64,000 nt of DNA, taken from contig NZ_JAYMYJ010000047.1 of NCBI RefSeq assembly GCF_035668035.1, positions 32,558 to 96,557 of the forward strand, written 5' to 3'. The stretch is from Thiothrix phosphatis. Lineage in GTDB: Bacteria; Pseudomonadota; Gammaproteobacteria; Thiotrichales; Thiotrichaceae. Under the pieces are notes generated by a model. That model worked only from the letters and a program-made list of their open reading frames with translations. It was not told the origin of the DNA and did not search any database. Positions 19,403 through 28,042 of the stretch are shown here, one piece after another; the first letter of the stretch is position 1; every line of letters starts with the position of its first letter. Position numbers and translations under genes: made by a program.

Positions 19403-19771
19403 ATGATCCAGATGCAATCCATTCTGCAGGTTGCAGACAACAGCGGCGCCAAAAAGGTCATGTGCATTAAGGTGCTGGGTGGTTCTCACCGCCGTTACGC
19501 CAACATTGGCGATGTGATCAAGGTGAGTATTAAAGATGCGATCCCACGGGGGAAGGTCAAAAAAGGCGATGTGTACAATGCAGTTATCGTGCGCACCGCT
19601 CATGGCGTTCGTCGCAGTGATGGCTCTAAAATTCGTTTTGACGGCAATGCCGCGGTTTTGCTGAATAATAAGCTTGACCCGATTGGCACTCGTATTTTCG
19701 GACCTGTCACCCGTGAGTTGCGTGGTGAAAAGTTCATGAAGATTATTTCACTGGCTCCTGAAGTATTGTAA
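19403..19771 (+). CDS. rplN: 50S ribosomal protein L14
   Basis: A 122-residue beta-barrel protein at the subunit interface. MIQMQSILQVADNSGAKKVM and the end region GPVTRELRGEKFMKIISLAPEVL are unmistakable. This is the conventional first gene of the spc group; I see no strong separate promoter in the 17 bases before it, so it probably continues the upstream transcript. Confidence 0.97.
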   Translation: MIQMQSILQVADNSGAKKVMCIKVLGGSHRRYANIGDVIKVSIKDAIPRGKVKKGDVYNAVIVRTAHGVRRSDGSKIRFDGNAAVLLNNKLDPIGTRIFGPVTRELRGEKFMKIISLAPEVL

Positions 19772-19802
19772 GGCAGTCGCGATTGATAGTAGGTGACATA
19801 AA

Positions 19803-20120
19803 ATGCGCAAGATTCGCAGTAACGACGAAATAATTGTCATCACCGGCAAGGATAAAGGCCGTCGCGGCAAAGTCATGCAGGTGTTGGTGAACGGCAAAGT
19901 TCTGGTGCAAGGCATTAACCGTGTTAAAAAGCATCAGAAGCCAAACCCGAATTTGGGTGTGCAGGGCGGCATTGTCGAAAAAGAAATGCCGATGGATGCC
20001 TCAAATGTAATGTTGGTCAACCCTGCCACAGGTAAGGGTGACCGTGTTGGATTCAAGCTCCTGGAAGATGGCAAGAAAATCCGTGTCTTCAAGTCCAATG
20101 GTGAGCGTGTAGACGCTTAA
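19803..20120 (+). CDS. rplX: 50S ribosomal protein L24
   Basis: A 105-residue KOW-domain protein that starts 50S assembly. The KOW motif is ITGKDKGRRGKVMQVL near residues 12-27; the rest, including NRVKKHQKPNPNLGVQGGIV, is full length. The start ATG 19803 follows a 31-base gap after rplN. Confidence 0.96.
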   Translation: MRKIRSNDEIIVITGKDKGRRGKVMQVLVNGKVLVQGINRVKKHQKPNPNLGVQGGIVEKEMPMDASNVMLVNPATGKGDRVGFKLLEDGKKIRVFKSNGERVDA

Positions 20121-20128
20121 GGTGTAAA

Positions 20129-20671
20129 ATGGCAAGACTGCAACAGTATTACCGCGATGCTGTCATCAAAGAATTGACTGACAAGTTCGGGTATAAAAAC
20201 GTAATGGAAGTGCCGAAGCTGGTTAAAGTCAGCCTGAACATGGGTTTGGGTGAGGCGGTCGGTGACAAGAAGGTTATTGAACATGCCACAGGCGATATGG
20301 CGAAAATTGCAGGTCAAAAACCTGTTGTTACCCTGAGCCGCAAATCTGTTGCAGGTTTCAAAATTCGTGATGGTTGGCCAATTGGTTGTATGGTCACCTT
20401 ACGCGGTGAAAAGATGTATGAATTTCTGGATCGTTTGATCAATATCTCCATTCCACGCATTCGTGACTTTCGTGGTTTGAATGCGCGCGCCTTTGATGGC
20501 CGTGGTAATTATAATATGGGTATTAAAGAGCAAATCATCTTCCCAGAAATCGAATACGATAAAATTGATGCATTGCGTGGCATGAATATTACGGTTGCCA
20601 CCACTGCGCGTACCGATGCGGAAGGTCGAGCGCTGTTGGAAGCGTTCAAGTTTCCTTTCAGACAGCAGTAA
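20129..20671 (+). CDS. rplE: 50S ribosomal protein L5
   Basis: A 180-residue protein of the central protuberance that binds 5S rRNA. MARLQQYYRDAVIKEL, LVKVSLNMGLGEA and the RDFRGLNARAFDGRGNYNMG stretch near residue 110 are typical. In Escherichia coli S8 binds the mRNA near this start to repress the spc operon; the eight-base gap here contains no obvious structure that I could judge by eye. Confidence 0.96.
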   Translation: MARLQQYYRDAVIKELTDKFGYKNVMEVPKLVKVSLNMGLGEAVGDKKVIEHATGDMAKIAGQKPVVTLSRKSVAGFKIRDGWPIGCMVTLRGEKMYEFLDRLINISIPRIRDFRGLNARAFDGRGNYNMGIKEQIIFPEIEYDKIDALRGMNITVATTARTDAEGRALLEAFKFPFRQQ

Positions 20672-20688
20672 GAGGAAGATTAGGTCAA

Positions 20689-20994
20689 ATGGCAAAAAAA
20701 TCCATGATCGCACGCGAAGCACGTCGTGCTGCTGCTGTTGCCAAATATGCAGCCAAGCGTGAAGAACTAAAAGTCATTATTAGTAATCCTGAAAGCTCTT
20801 ATGAGTCTGTAATGGATGCTGTGGAAAAATTGCAGAAGCTGCCGCGTGACAGTAGTGCAGCGCGCCAAATGAGCCGCTGTAATTTGACTGGTCGTCCACA
20901 TGCTGTTTACCGCAAATTCGGCCTGTGCCGTAACAAATTGCGTGAGGCTGCAATGCGGGGTGATGTTCCTGGTCTGAGCAAGGCTAGCTGGTAA
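20689..20994 (+). CDS. rpsN: 30S ribosomal protein S14
   Basis: A 101-residue protein of the long, zinc-free S14 type: it has no paired CxxC motifs, which marks the zinc-independent form. MAKKSMIAREARRAA and the C-terminal FGLCRNKLREAAMRGDVPG are family features. No second short zinc-type paralogue occurs in the window. Confidence 0.96.
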   Translation: MAKKSMIAREARRAAAVAKYAAKREELKVIISNPESSYESVMDAVEKLQKLPRDSSAARQMSRCNLTGRPHAVYRKFGLCRNKLREAAMRGDVPGLSKASW

Positions 20995-21008
20995 GGGAGG
21001 GAAACAAT

Positions 21009-21404
21009 ATGAGCATGAGTGATCCTATCGCCGACATGCTGACCCGCATTCGCAATGGTCAGATGGCAAGCAAGGCGAGTGTTTCTTTCCCTGCTTCCAA
21101 GCAGAAGAAGGCTATTTTGGAAGTGTTGGAGGGTGAGGGCTATATCTCCAGTTTTGAAACTGGTGAAGTGGAAGGCAAGCCTGTGACTACTGTGAAACTG
21201 AAATATTTTCAGGGTAAGCCAGTCATTAGCAAGCTGAAGCGTGTTAGCCGCCCTGGTTTGCGCATTTTTCGTGGCAAGGATGAGTTGCCGACGGTGATGG
21301 GAGGATATGGCGTAGCCATTGTTTCCACTTCCAAAGGCGTCATGAGTGACCGCGCAGCCCGTGCTTCTGGCCAGGGTGGCGAAGTCGTTTGCACGGTTGA
21401 ATAA
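21009..21404 (+). CDS. rpsH: 30S ribosomal protein S8
   Basis: A 131-residue 16S rRNA-binding protein of the 30S platform and, elsewhere, the repressor of the spc operon. SDPIADMLTRIRNGQMA at the N-terminus and the STSKGVMSDRAARASGQGGE segment at the C-terminus are complete. GGGAGG precedes the start; ATG 21015 is an alternative to 21009. Confidence 0.96.
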   Translation: MSMSDPIADMLTRIRNGQMASKASVSFPASKQKKAILEVLEGEGYISSFETGEVEGKPVTTVKLKYFQGKPVISKLKRVSRPGLRIFRGKDELPTVMGGYGVAIVSTSKGVMSDRAARASGQGGEVVCTVE

Positions 21405-21418
21405 GGGCGGACTTTGAG

Positions 21419-21958
21419 ATGTCAAGAATTGCAAAGAAACCACTGACCTTGCCCAAAGGTGTGGAGATCAGTATTAGTGGGCAGAATCTGAAAGTGAAAG
21501 GAAGTAAAGGTTCCTTTGATTTTACAGTGCATGATGCTGTAGCCGTTACCCAGGAAGAGAATGTGTTGAAGTTTGCAGCCAAGCGTGAGAACGATGCTGG
21601 TGGTTGGGCTTTGGCGGGCACTACGCGTGCGTTGGCGAATAATATGGTTATTGGTGTAAGCCAGGGTTTTGAGAAGAAGTTGCAACTGGTTGGGGTCGGT
21701 TATCGTGCCCAGGCTCAGGGTAATAAGCTCAATCTTAGCTTAGGATTTTCACATCCAGTCGTCCATGATATGCCTGTTGGGATTAGCGTTGAGACTCCAA
21801 GTCAAACGGAAATCATCATTCGTGGTAGTGACAAACAAATGGTTGGTCAGGTTGCAGCAGAAGTTCGCGCGTACCGCCCACCTGAGCCTTATAAAGGTAA
21901 GGGTGTCAAGTATGTGGATGAAGTGATTCTGCGTAAAGAGACCAAGAAGAAGAAGTAA
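21419..21958 (+). CDS. rplF: 50S ribosomal protein L6
   Basis: A 179-residue protein near the sarcin-ricin loop with two similar domains. MSRIAKKPLTLPKGVEI opens the first; the second contains GYRAQAQGNKLNLSLGFSHP and the C-terminal AAEVRAYRPPEPYKGKGVKY. It fits the standard order between S8 and L18. Confidence 0.97.
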   Translation: MSRIAKKPLTLPKGVEISISGQNLKVKGSKGSFDFTVHDAVAVTQEENVLKFAAKRENDAGGWALAGTTRALANNMVIGVSQGFEKKLQLVGVGYRAQAQGNKLNLSLGFSHPVVHDMPVGISVETPSQTEIIIRGSDKQMVGQVAAEVRAYRPPEPYKGKGVKYVDEVILRKETKKKK

Positions 21959-21969
21959 GGTGAGCTAAG

Positions 21970-22323
21970 ATGGACAAAAAAACATCCCGTATTCGTCGTG
22001 GTAAGCGCAGTCGCATGAAGATGCGTGAGTTGCGTGTTAACCGTCTGAGTATTCACCGCACCTCTATGCATATTTATGCGCAGGTTGTGAGTTCTGATGG
22101 TTCTCAAGTTCTGGCTTCAGCTTCAACACTGGATAAGGATCTGCGTTCAGGTCTGGACTACACAGGCAATGTTGCTGCTGCTACCGCAGTAGGTAAATTG
22201 ATTGCTGAGCGTGCGTTGGCAAAAGGTATTGATGCTGTTGCTTTTGATCGCTCTGGTTTTAAATATCATGGACGCATCAAGGCGCTGGCAGATGGCGCTC
22301 GTGAAGCCGGTCTGAAATTCTAA
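21970..22323 (+). CDS. rplR: 50S ribosomal protein L18
   Basis: A 117-residue 5S rRNA-binding protein. The basic N-terminus MDKKTSRIRRGKRSRMKM is followed by the conserved core LRVNRLSIHRTSMHIYAQVV and the end FDRSGFKYHGRIKALADGAR. Spacing and orientation are those of the spc group. Confidence 0.96.
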   Translation: MDKKTSRIRRGKRSRMKMRELRVNRLSIHRTSMHIYAQVVSSDGSQVLASASTLDKDLRSGLDYTGNVAAATAVGKLIAERALAKGIDAVAFDRSGFKYHGRIKALADGAREAGLKF

Positions 22324-22336
22324 AGGTTTTAATCCA

Positions 22337-22846
22337 ATGGCGAAGGCAGAAAATACACAAACACCGTCCGACGGTCTGCAAGAGAAACTGGTGCAGGTTA
22401 ACCGTGTTGCGAAGACCGTGAAAGGTGGGCGCATCATGAGCTTTACTGCATTGACCGTAGTCGGTGATGGTAATGGCCGTGTTGGTTTTGGATATGGTAA
22501 GGCGCGTGAAGTGCCCGCCGCTATCCAAAAGGCAATGGATCAAGCACGCCGCAATATGATTAATGTTTCATTGGTTGATGGCACTTTGCAGTACCCAATC
22601 AAGTATGAAAAAGGTGCTGCCCGTGTTTATATGCAGCCAGCTTCTGAAGGTACTGGTGTTATCGCCGGTGGCGCAATGCGTGCAGTGCTTGAGGTTGCAG
22701 GGGTGCGTAATGTGTTGTCTAAATGCATGGGTACCCGTAATGCCGGCAATGTAGTGCGTGCAACCATAGCAGCTTTGGCTTCTATGCAGGATCCAGAGAT
22801 GATTGCCGCCAAACGTGGCAAAACCGTCGCAGAGATCAAGGGGTAA
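22337..22846 (+). CDS. rpsE: 30S ribosomal protein S5
   Basis: A 169-residue protein at the mRNA entry site involved in decoding fidelity. The N-terminal double-stranded-RNA-binding fold contains VNRVAKTVKGGRIMSFTAL, the loop where spectinomycin-resistance changes occur (KGGRIMSF region); it looks wild type. The C-terminal domain contains GTGVIAGGAMRAVLEVAGV. Confidence 0.97.
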   Translation: MAKAENTQTPSDGLQEKLVQVNRVAKTVKGGRIMSFTALTVVGDGNGRVGFGYGKAREVPAAIQKAMDQARRNMINVSLVDGTLQYPIKYEKGAARVYMQPASEGTGVIAGGAMRAVLEVAGVRNVLSKCMGTRNAGNVVRATIAALASMQDPEMIAAKRGKTVAEIKG

Positions 22847-22849
22847 GGT

Positions 22850-23038
22850 ATGGCTTCCGCAAAGCAACTCAAACTGACATTGGTGCGTAGTTTGAATGGC
22901 CGTTTGAAGGCTCACCAACAGTGCGCTCGAGGTCTTGGTATCCGCAAGATCCATAATCCAGTGACTGTCATAGACACCCCAGAAAACCGAGGCATGATCA
23001 ATAAAATTTCCTACATGCTGAAGGTCGAGGAAGTTTAA
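22850..23038 (+). CDS. rpmD: 50S ribosomal protein L30
   Basis: A 62-residue ferredoxin-like-fold protein. LTLVRSLNGRLKAHQQCARG and the IDTPENRGMINKISYMLKVEE end match the family. It is squeezed between S5 and L15 with gaps of three and two bases. Confidence 0.95.
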   Translation: MASAKQLKLTLVRSLNGRLKAHQQCARGLGIRKIHNPVTVIDTPENRGMINKISYMLKVEEV

Positions 23039-23040
23039 AG

Positions 23041-23481
23041 ATGAAATTGAATACGCTACAGCCTGATGTGGGCAGCCGTCCTGATAGTGTCCGTGTGGGT
23101 CGGGGCATTGGTTCTGGTTTGGGTAAAACCGCTGGTCGTGGGCATAAAGGACAAAAATCACGCAAAGGTGGCTTCCATCAGCGTAAGGGTTTCGAAGGCG
23201 GCCAGATGCCGATGCATCGCCGCTTGCCAAAATTCGGCTTTACGTCCCGTATCGGACGCCGCACTGCTGAAGTTCGTCTGAGCGAGCTGGCGAAAGTTGA
23301 AGGTGATGTCATTGATTTGTTGAGCTTGAAGAAAGCTGATGTGATTGATGCGCAAACGTTGCAGGCCAAGATCATATTGTCTGGCTCCGTTGATAAAGCT
23401 TTCACTGTTAAAGGTGTTGGTGTGACCAAAGGTGCCCAAGCGGCTATTGAGGCAGCTGGCGGTAAGGTCGATAACGGATAA
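23041..23481 (+). CDS. rplO: 50S ribosomal protein L15
   Basis: A 146-residue late-assembly protein. The extended Gly- and Arg-rich N-terminal arm (GRGIGSGLGKTAGRGHKGQK, about residues 20-40) threads into 23S rRNA; the C-terminal domain includes VKGVGVTKGAQAAIEAAGGK. secY follows six bases later, the usual arrangement. Confidence 0.96.
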   Translation: MKLNTLQPDVGSRPDSVRVGRGIGSGLGKTAGRGHKGQKSRKGGFHQRKGFEGGQMPMHRRLPKFGFTSRIGRRTAEVRLSELAKVEGDVIDLLSLKKADVIDAQTLQAKIILSGSVDKAFTVKGVGVTKGAQAAIEAAGGKVDNG

Positions 23482-23487
23482 TCCAAG

Positions 23488-24837
23488 ATGCGCAAAAACC
23501 CTACAGGCTCCCTTGGGGGCTTTGGAAATATGGTTGAAATTCGCCAGCGATTGGTTTTTGTATTGCTGGCGTTAATTGTTTACCGGATTGGTGCCCATAT
23601 TCCTGTTCCTGGTGTGAATCCTGTGGCGATGGCACACTTCTTTGACCAGAACAGTGGAACCATTCTGGGTGTATTCAACATGTTTTCAGGCGGGGCATTA
23701 AAGCGCCTGAGTGTGTTTGCGCTGGGGATTATGCCCTATATTTCGGCATCAATTATTATGCAGTTGATGGCTACGGTTATTCCTTCTCTTGAGCAGCTTA
23801 AGAAAGAAGGGGAATCGGGGCGACGTAAGATTACCCAATACACCCGTTATGGGACTGTATTGTTGGCATTGTTCCAGAGTTTTGGTGTTGCTATTGCGCT
23901 AGGTGGCGAGGATATTGGTGGCGGTCAAACTATTGCATTAAATCCTGGAGTTAGCTTCGTTATTACAACGGTCGTTACGTTGGTTACGGGCACTTTGTTT
24001 TTAATGTGGCTGGGTGAACAAATCACTGAACGTGGCATTGGAAATGGCATCTCATTGATCATTTTCTCCGGTATTGTGGCGGGTTTGCCAGCGGCGGTTG
24101 GCGGAACTTTGGAGTTGGCCAATACAGGTGAGTTGTCGCCGTTTTTGGTGATTGTTTTGTTGGCGTTGATATTGTTGGTGACTGCTCTGGTTATCTTTGT
24201 TGAACGGGGTCAGCGCCGTATTACAGTCAATTACGCCAATCGCCAACAGGGGCGTAAAATGATGATGGGGCAATCCAGCCACTTGCCGCTGAAATTGAAT
24301 ATGGCAGGCGTGATTCCACCTATTTTTGCTTCCAGCATTATTCTTTTTCCTGCAACGCTGGGCAAATGGTTCAGTGATGCTGGCGGTATGAGCTGGATTC
24401 AGGGCTTTTTTAGCATGTTGCAGCCTGGGCAGCCGTTATATGTCCTGTTGTATGCCGCAGCTATTGTCTTTTTCAGCTTTTTCTATACGGCTCTGGTGTT
24501 TAACTCACGTGAAACGGCTGACAATTTGAAAAAAGCGGGTGCGTTTATACCGGGGATTCGTCCTGGAGAACAAACAGCGAAATATATTGACGGTGTCATG
24601 ACTCGGCTGACGGGTATTGGCGCTATATATATTACCCTGGTTTGCTTGTTGCCGGAGTTTCTGATTTTGTGGTTTAAGGTGCCTTTCTATTTCGGAGGTA
24701 CGTCGCTGCTAATCATCGTGGTTGTGGTCATGGATTTCCTGTCCCAGTTGCAGGCGCATATGATGTCGCACCAATATGAAGGCCTGATGAAAAAGGCTAA
24801 TTTCAAAGCGCAGACGCGTCCCGGCGCTTTGCGCTGA
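23488..24837 (+). CDS. secY: Protein translocase channel subunit SecY
   Basis: A 449-residue inner-membrane protein forming the Sec channel with SecE and SecG. Ten hydrophobic segments are apparent, starting with LVFVLLALIVYRIGAHIPVP. The plug-region pattern (GGALKRLSVFALGIMPYISA), the MWLGEQITERGIGNGISLII loop and the cytoplasmic loop SRETADNLKKAGAFIPGIRP are well conserved. Only the start of L15 and the downstream rpmJ lie within 30 bases, so it belongs to the spc transcript. Confidence 0.97.
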   Translation: MRKNPTGSLGGFGNMVEIRQRLVFVLLALIVYRIGAHIPVPGVNPVAMAHFFDQNSGTILGVFNMFSGGALKRLSVFALGIMPYISASIIMQLMATVIPSLEQLKKEGESGRRKITQYTRYGTVLLALFQSFGVAIALGGEDIGGGQTIALNPGVSFVITTVVTLVTGTLFLMWLGEQITERGIGNGISLIIFSGIVAGLPAAVGGTLELANTGELSPFLVIVLLALILLVTALVIFVERGQRRITVNYANRQQGRKMMMGQSSHLPLKLNMAGVIPPIFASSIILFPATLGKWFSDAGGMSWIQGFFSMLQPGQPLYVLLYAAAIVFFSFFYTALVFNSRETADNLKKAGAFIPGIRPGEQTAKYIDGVMTRLTGIGAIYITLVCLLPEFLILWFKVPFYFGGTSLLIIVVVVMDFLSQLQAHMMSHQYEGLMKKANFKAQTRPGALR

Positions 24838-24866
24838 CCCGAGTTATTTTCCGAGAGGTTTTCATC

Positions 24867-24980
24867 ATGAAGGTTAGAGCTTCAGTTAAAAAGTTGTGCC
24901 GTAACTGTCGGGTCATCCGCAGGAACGGAGTTGTGCGTATTATCTGTTCTGACCCGCGCCACAAACAGCGTCAGGGTTAA
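24867..24980 (+). CDS. rpmJ: 50S ribosomal protein L36
   Basis: A 37-residue protein too short for a normal gene cut-off, lying in the 217-base gap between secY and rpsM. It starts ATG 24867 behind GAGAGG and reads MKVRASVKKLCRNCRVIRR, then a second part with Cys and His and the ending HKQRQG. The CxxC at residues 11-14 with a later Cys and His forms the usual zinc ribbon, so this is the zinc-binding form of L36. Gene order secY-rpmJ-rpsM is standard in this class. Confidence 0.94.
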   Translation: MKVRASVKKLCRNCRVIRRNGVVRIICSDPRHKQRQG

Positions 24981-25054
24981 TGATCATTTAGGTTGATAAT
25001 TAGAAGGGGTTCTGGCAAAATCGCCCGTTTTCCCGGTAGTCTGGAGAAATTTTA
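24981..25054 (+). promoter_or_regulatory. Candidate alpha-operon leader before rpsM
   Basis: A 74-base gap, one of the longest within the ribosomal cluster, precedes rpsM. In Escherichia coli this is where S4 binds a pseudoknot to repress the alpha operon. I see short complementary blocks but did not establish the pseudoknot, so this is a positional suggestion only. Confidence 0.3.
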
Positions 25055-25411
25055 ATGGCTCGTATTGCGGGTATCAATCTTCCTGTCAACAAGCACGTTG
25101 TGATTGGTTTGACCTCAATCTACGGTATTGGTCGCCCGCGTGCTGCTGAAATTTGCAAAGCGGCAGATGTTGTCGCTAGCACTAAAATCCGTGACCTGAG
25201 TGAAGATGAAGTGGAGCGCATCCGTCTTGAAGTGGGCAAGTACCTGGTTGAAGGCGATTTGCGTCGTGAAGTCTCCATGAACATCAAACGCCTGATGGAC
25301 ATGGGATGCTATCGTGGCATCCGCCACAGACGCGGCCTACCAATGCGTGGTCAGCGTACCAAGACAAATGCGCGCACCCGTAAAGGCCCGCGTCGTCCAA
25401 TTCGCAAGTAA
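25055..25411 (+). CDS. rpsM: 30S ribosomal protein S13
   Basis: A 118-residue head protein that contacts the P-site tRNA and bridges to the large subunit. MARIAGINLPVNKHVVIGLT and the basic C-terminal tail RTKTNARTRKGPRRPIRK are diagnostic. It opens the alpha group (S13-S11-S4-alpha-L17). Confidence 0.97.
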   Translation: MARIAGINLPVNKHVVIGLTSIYGIGRPRAAEICKAADVVASTKIRDLSEDEVERIRLEVGKYLVEGDLRREVSMNIKRLMDMGCYRGIRHRRGLPMRGQRTKTNARTRKGPRRPIRK

Positions 25412-25437
25412 TACTGAGATTGCAGGTAGAGTAAGTA

Positions 25438-25842
25438 ATGGCAAGACAGCCTAGAAAAGGTGCAACTGTTAACCTTCGCAAGAAGGTCAAGAAAACTGTC
25501 ACTGATGGTGTTGCACATATCCATGCATCGTTCAATAACACAATTGTGACCATCACTGACCGTCAGGGCAATGCTTTGGCATGGGCAACTTCTGGCGGTT
25601 CCGGTTTCCGTGGCTCTCGTAAGAGCACCCCGTTTGCAGCACAGGTTGCAGCTGAACGTGCAGGTAATGCAGCCAAGGATTATGGCCTGAAAAATCTTGA
25701 TGTTGAAGTCAAGGGGCCTGGCCCAGGCCGTGAGTCTGCCGTGCGTGCGCTGAATAACGTTGGTTTTAGGATCAACAATATTGTGGATGTGACACCGATT
25801 CCTCACAATGGTTGCCGTCCACCTAAGAAACGTCGTGTGTAA
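25438..25842 (+). CDS. rpsK: 30S ribosomal protein S11
   Basis: A 134-residue platform protein near the E-site mRNA. HIHASFNNTIVTITDRQGNA, the SGGSGFRGSRKSTPFAAQVA stretch and the final DVTPIPHNGCRPPKKRRV are characteristic. The latter contains the Asn-Gly pair that is modified to isoaspartate in some bacteria. Confidence 0.97.
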   Translation: MARQPRKGATVNLRKKVKKTVTDGVAHIHASFNNTIVTITDRQGNALAWATSGGSGFRGSRKSTPFAAQVAAERAGNAAKDYGLKNLDVEVKGPGPGRESAVRALNNVGFRINNIVDVTPIPHNGCRPPKKRRV

Positions 25843-25854
25843 CGGGAGAAAGTC

Positions 25855-26475
25855 ATGGCACGTTATATTGGACCTACCTGCAAACTGAGCAGACGTGAAG
25901 GTACTGACCTTTACCTGAAAAGCCGTGGCGCTTCTCTGGAAAAGAAATGCAAGCTGGATAAAGCTCCGGGTCAACATGGCGAGAATAAGGCTCGGTTGTC
26001 CGACTATGGTGTACAGCTGCGCGAAAAGCAGAAGGTTCGCCGTATTTATGGCGTACTGGAACGTCAGTTCCGCAATTATTTTACAGAGGCTGCACGCCGT
26101 AAGGGTTCTACGGGTGAAAACCTGTTGCAGTTGTTGGAATGCCGTTTGGACAATGTTGTTTACCGGATGGGATTTGGTTCCACTCGTGCTGAAGCCCGTC
26201 AGCTGGTTAGCCACAAGGCAATCAGTGTCAATGGCCAGACTGTCAATGTCCCATCTTACCAAGTCAAGCCTGGTGATGTGGTTGCCATTCGAGAAAAAGC
26301 CAAAAAACAAACCCGTGTCCAGGATGCTGTCACTGTTGCAGAGCAGATGGGTTTCCCTGCTTGGGTCGATGTAGACGCAAAGGGATTGACAGGTACATTC
26401 AAGTCAGTACCAGACCGTAGTGATTTGCCAGCCGAAATTAATGAATCATTGATTGTGGAATTGTACTCCAAGTAA
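25855..26475 (+). CDS. rpsD: 30S ribosomal protein S4
   Basis: A 206-residue primary assembly protein that also autoregulates the alpha operon in relatives. The start ARYIGPTCKLSRREGTDL and the S4 RNA-binding fold (LDNVVYRMGFGSTRAEARQL near residue 100) are clear. Only two cysteines appear near the N-terminus, so it is the zinc-free form usual in gammaproteobacteria. Confidence 0.97.
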   Translation: MARYIGPTCKLSRREGTDLYLKSRGASLEKKCKLDKAPGQHGENKARLSDYGVQLREKQKVRRIYGVLERQFRNYFTEAARRKGSTGENLLQLLECRLDNVVYRMGFGSTRAEARQLVSHKAISVNGQTVNVPSYQVKPGDVVAIREKAKKQTRVQDAVTVAEQMGFPAWVDVDAKGLTGTFKSVPDRSDLPAEINESLIVELYSK

Positions 26476-26501
26476 TCATTGATCAGCTTCGAGAGACAGG
26501 T

Positions 26502-27506
26502 ATGACCTCGAAAACTACAGAATTGCTGAAGCCGCGTAACGTCCAGGTGCAAGAGGCGGGTTTGAATACCTACCGTATTACTCTGGAGCCGTTGGAGCGT
26601 GGGTTCGGTCACACATTGGGAAATGCGTTACGTCGTATTTTGTTGTCCTCCATTCCGGGCAGCGCAGTGACAGAAGTGCAAATTACCGGTGTGGTGCATG
26701 AATACACCAGTATTGAAGGTGTGCAGGAAGACGTGGTGGAGATTTTGTTGAATCTCAAAAATCTGGCCATCCGTCTGAATGCGCGAGATGAGGCGACGCT
26801 TACGCTGAAAAAGAAGGGCAAGGGTGTCGTGACTGCGGCTGATATTGAACAGGATCATGATGTCGAAATCATCAATCCTGGCCATGTCATCGCACACATC
26901 ACCAAGGATGATACGGAGCTGGAAATGAGCCTGACCATTACTCGTGGTCGTGGTTATCAACCAGCTTCCGTTCGCCGTGGCCCAGATTCGCCAGAATTGC
27001 CTCTTGGCACATTGGTGTTGGATGCAAGCTATAGCCCGATCACGCGTGTTGCTTACAATGTTGATAGCGCGCGCGTGGAACAACGTACAGATATGGATAA
27101 ATTGGTGTTGGAAATCCAGACCAATGGCTCCATCAATGCAGAAGAAGCCATCGGTATGGCGGCGCAGATTCTGCAACAACAGCTGGCAGTGTTCTTTGAT
27201 CTGCGTATTGAAGAACCTGTGCGTCGTGAAGAATCCCAGCCAGAAATTGATCCGATATTGCTGCGTCCGGTTGATGATCTTGAACTGACTGTGCGATCAG
27301 CTAATTGTTTGAAAGCAGAGAATTTATTCTATATTGGCGATTTAGTGCAGCGCACCGAAACCGAGTTGCTCAAGACGCCAAACCTGGGTAAGAAATCTCT
27401 GACTGAAATTAAAGATGTGCTGGCACAGCATGGTTTGACGCTGGGCACCAAGCTTGATAATTGGCCACCAGCAGGTCTTGATCACCGTGAAAGCAAAGTG
27501 GGTTAA
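26502..27506 (+). CDS. rpoA: RNA polymerase alpha subunit
   Basis: A 334-residue subunit that dimerises to start polymerase assembly and reads UP elements and activators. The N-terminal domain contains LEPLERGFGHTLGNALRRIL (about residues 28-47) used for dimerisation. The C-terminal domain follows a linker near residue 240 and shows LELTVRSANCLKAENLFYIG, with the DNA-contacting Arg and Asn, and GKKSLTEIKDVLAQHGLTLG. It lies between S4 and L17 as usual. Confidence 0.98.
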   Translation: MTSKTTELLKPRNVQVQEAGLNTYRITLEPLERGFGHTLGNALRRILLSSIPGSAVTEVQITGVVHEYTSIEGVQEDVVEILLNLKNLAIRLNARDEATLTLKKKGKGVVTAADIEQDHDVEIINPGHVIAHITKDDTELEMSLTITRGRGYQPASVRRGPDSPELPLGTLVLDASYSPITRVAYNVDSARVEQRTDMDKLVLEIQTNGSINAEEAIGMAAQILQQQLAVFFDLRIEEPVRREESQPEIDPILLRPVDDLELTVRSANCLKAENLFYIGDLVQRTETELLKTPNLGKKSLTEIKDVLAQHGLTLGTKLDNWPPAGLDHRESKVG

Positions 27507-27531
27507 CCACGGGTTTTGAAGGATAAAGAAA

Positions 27532-27915
27532 ATGCGTCATCGTAATATTGGCCGTCAACTGAGCCGTAACAGCAGTCATCGTAAGGCCCTACTGCAAAGC
27601 CTGACCAACTCACTGATTCGCTATGAAGCGATCAAGACAACGTTGCCCAAGGCGAAAGAGTTGCGGCGTGTGGCGGAGCCGCTGATCACCCGTGCGAAAG
27701 AGGACTCAGTCCACAATCGTCGTATCGCTTTCTCCCGTTTGCGTGACAAGGAAGTGGTTGGCAAGCTGTTTAATGAGATTGGCCCACGTTTTAAAAGCCG
27801 TCCGGGTGGTTACCTCAGCATTATCAAATGTGGTTTCCGCGCAGGTGACAATGCGCCGATGGCGTATGTGACTTTAGTGGGCGATGCTGTCAGCGAGCAG
27901 GCCGCTGCCGAATAA
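27532..27915 (+). CDS. rplQ: 50S ribosomal protein L17
   Basis: A 127-residue protein near the tunnel exit. MRHRNIGRQLSRNSSHRKAL and NSLIRYEAIKTTLPKAKELR are diagnostic. It is the last gene of the continuous ribosomal run; a strong terminator follows 21 bases after its stop. Confidence 0.97.
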   Translation: MRHRNIGRQLSRNSSHRKALLQSLTNSLIRYEAIKTTLPKAKELRRVAEPLITRAKEDSVHNRRIAFSRLRDKEVVGKLFNEIGPRFKSRPGGYLSIIKCGFRAGDNAPMAYVTLVGDAVSEQAAAE

Positions 27916-27936
27916 TCTGCATTATTCCGTTTTCAG

Positions 27937-27962
27937 AAAGGCCGACAGTGTTCGGCCTTTTT
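27937..27962 (+). terminator. Terminator of the ribosomal gene cluster
   Basis: AAAGGCCGA (27937-27945 region) pairs with TTCGGCCTTT around a short loop and runs into TTTT. It ends the alpha group behind rplQ. Confidence 0.88.
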
Positions 27963-28042
27963 GCGTTTATTCGCATTGCTTTATATCATTGCAGTGCAGC
28001 ATCGAATGTGTAGACTGCGTAATTTTTTGGATTGGATTCACC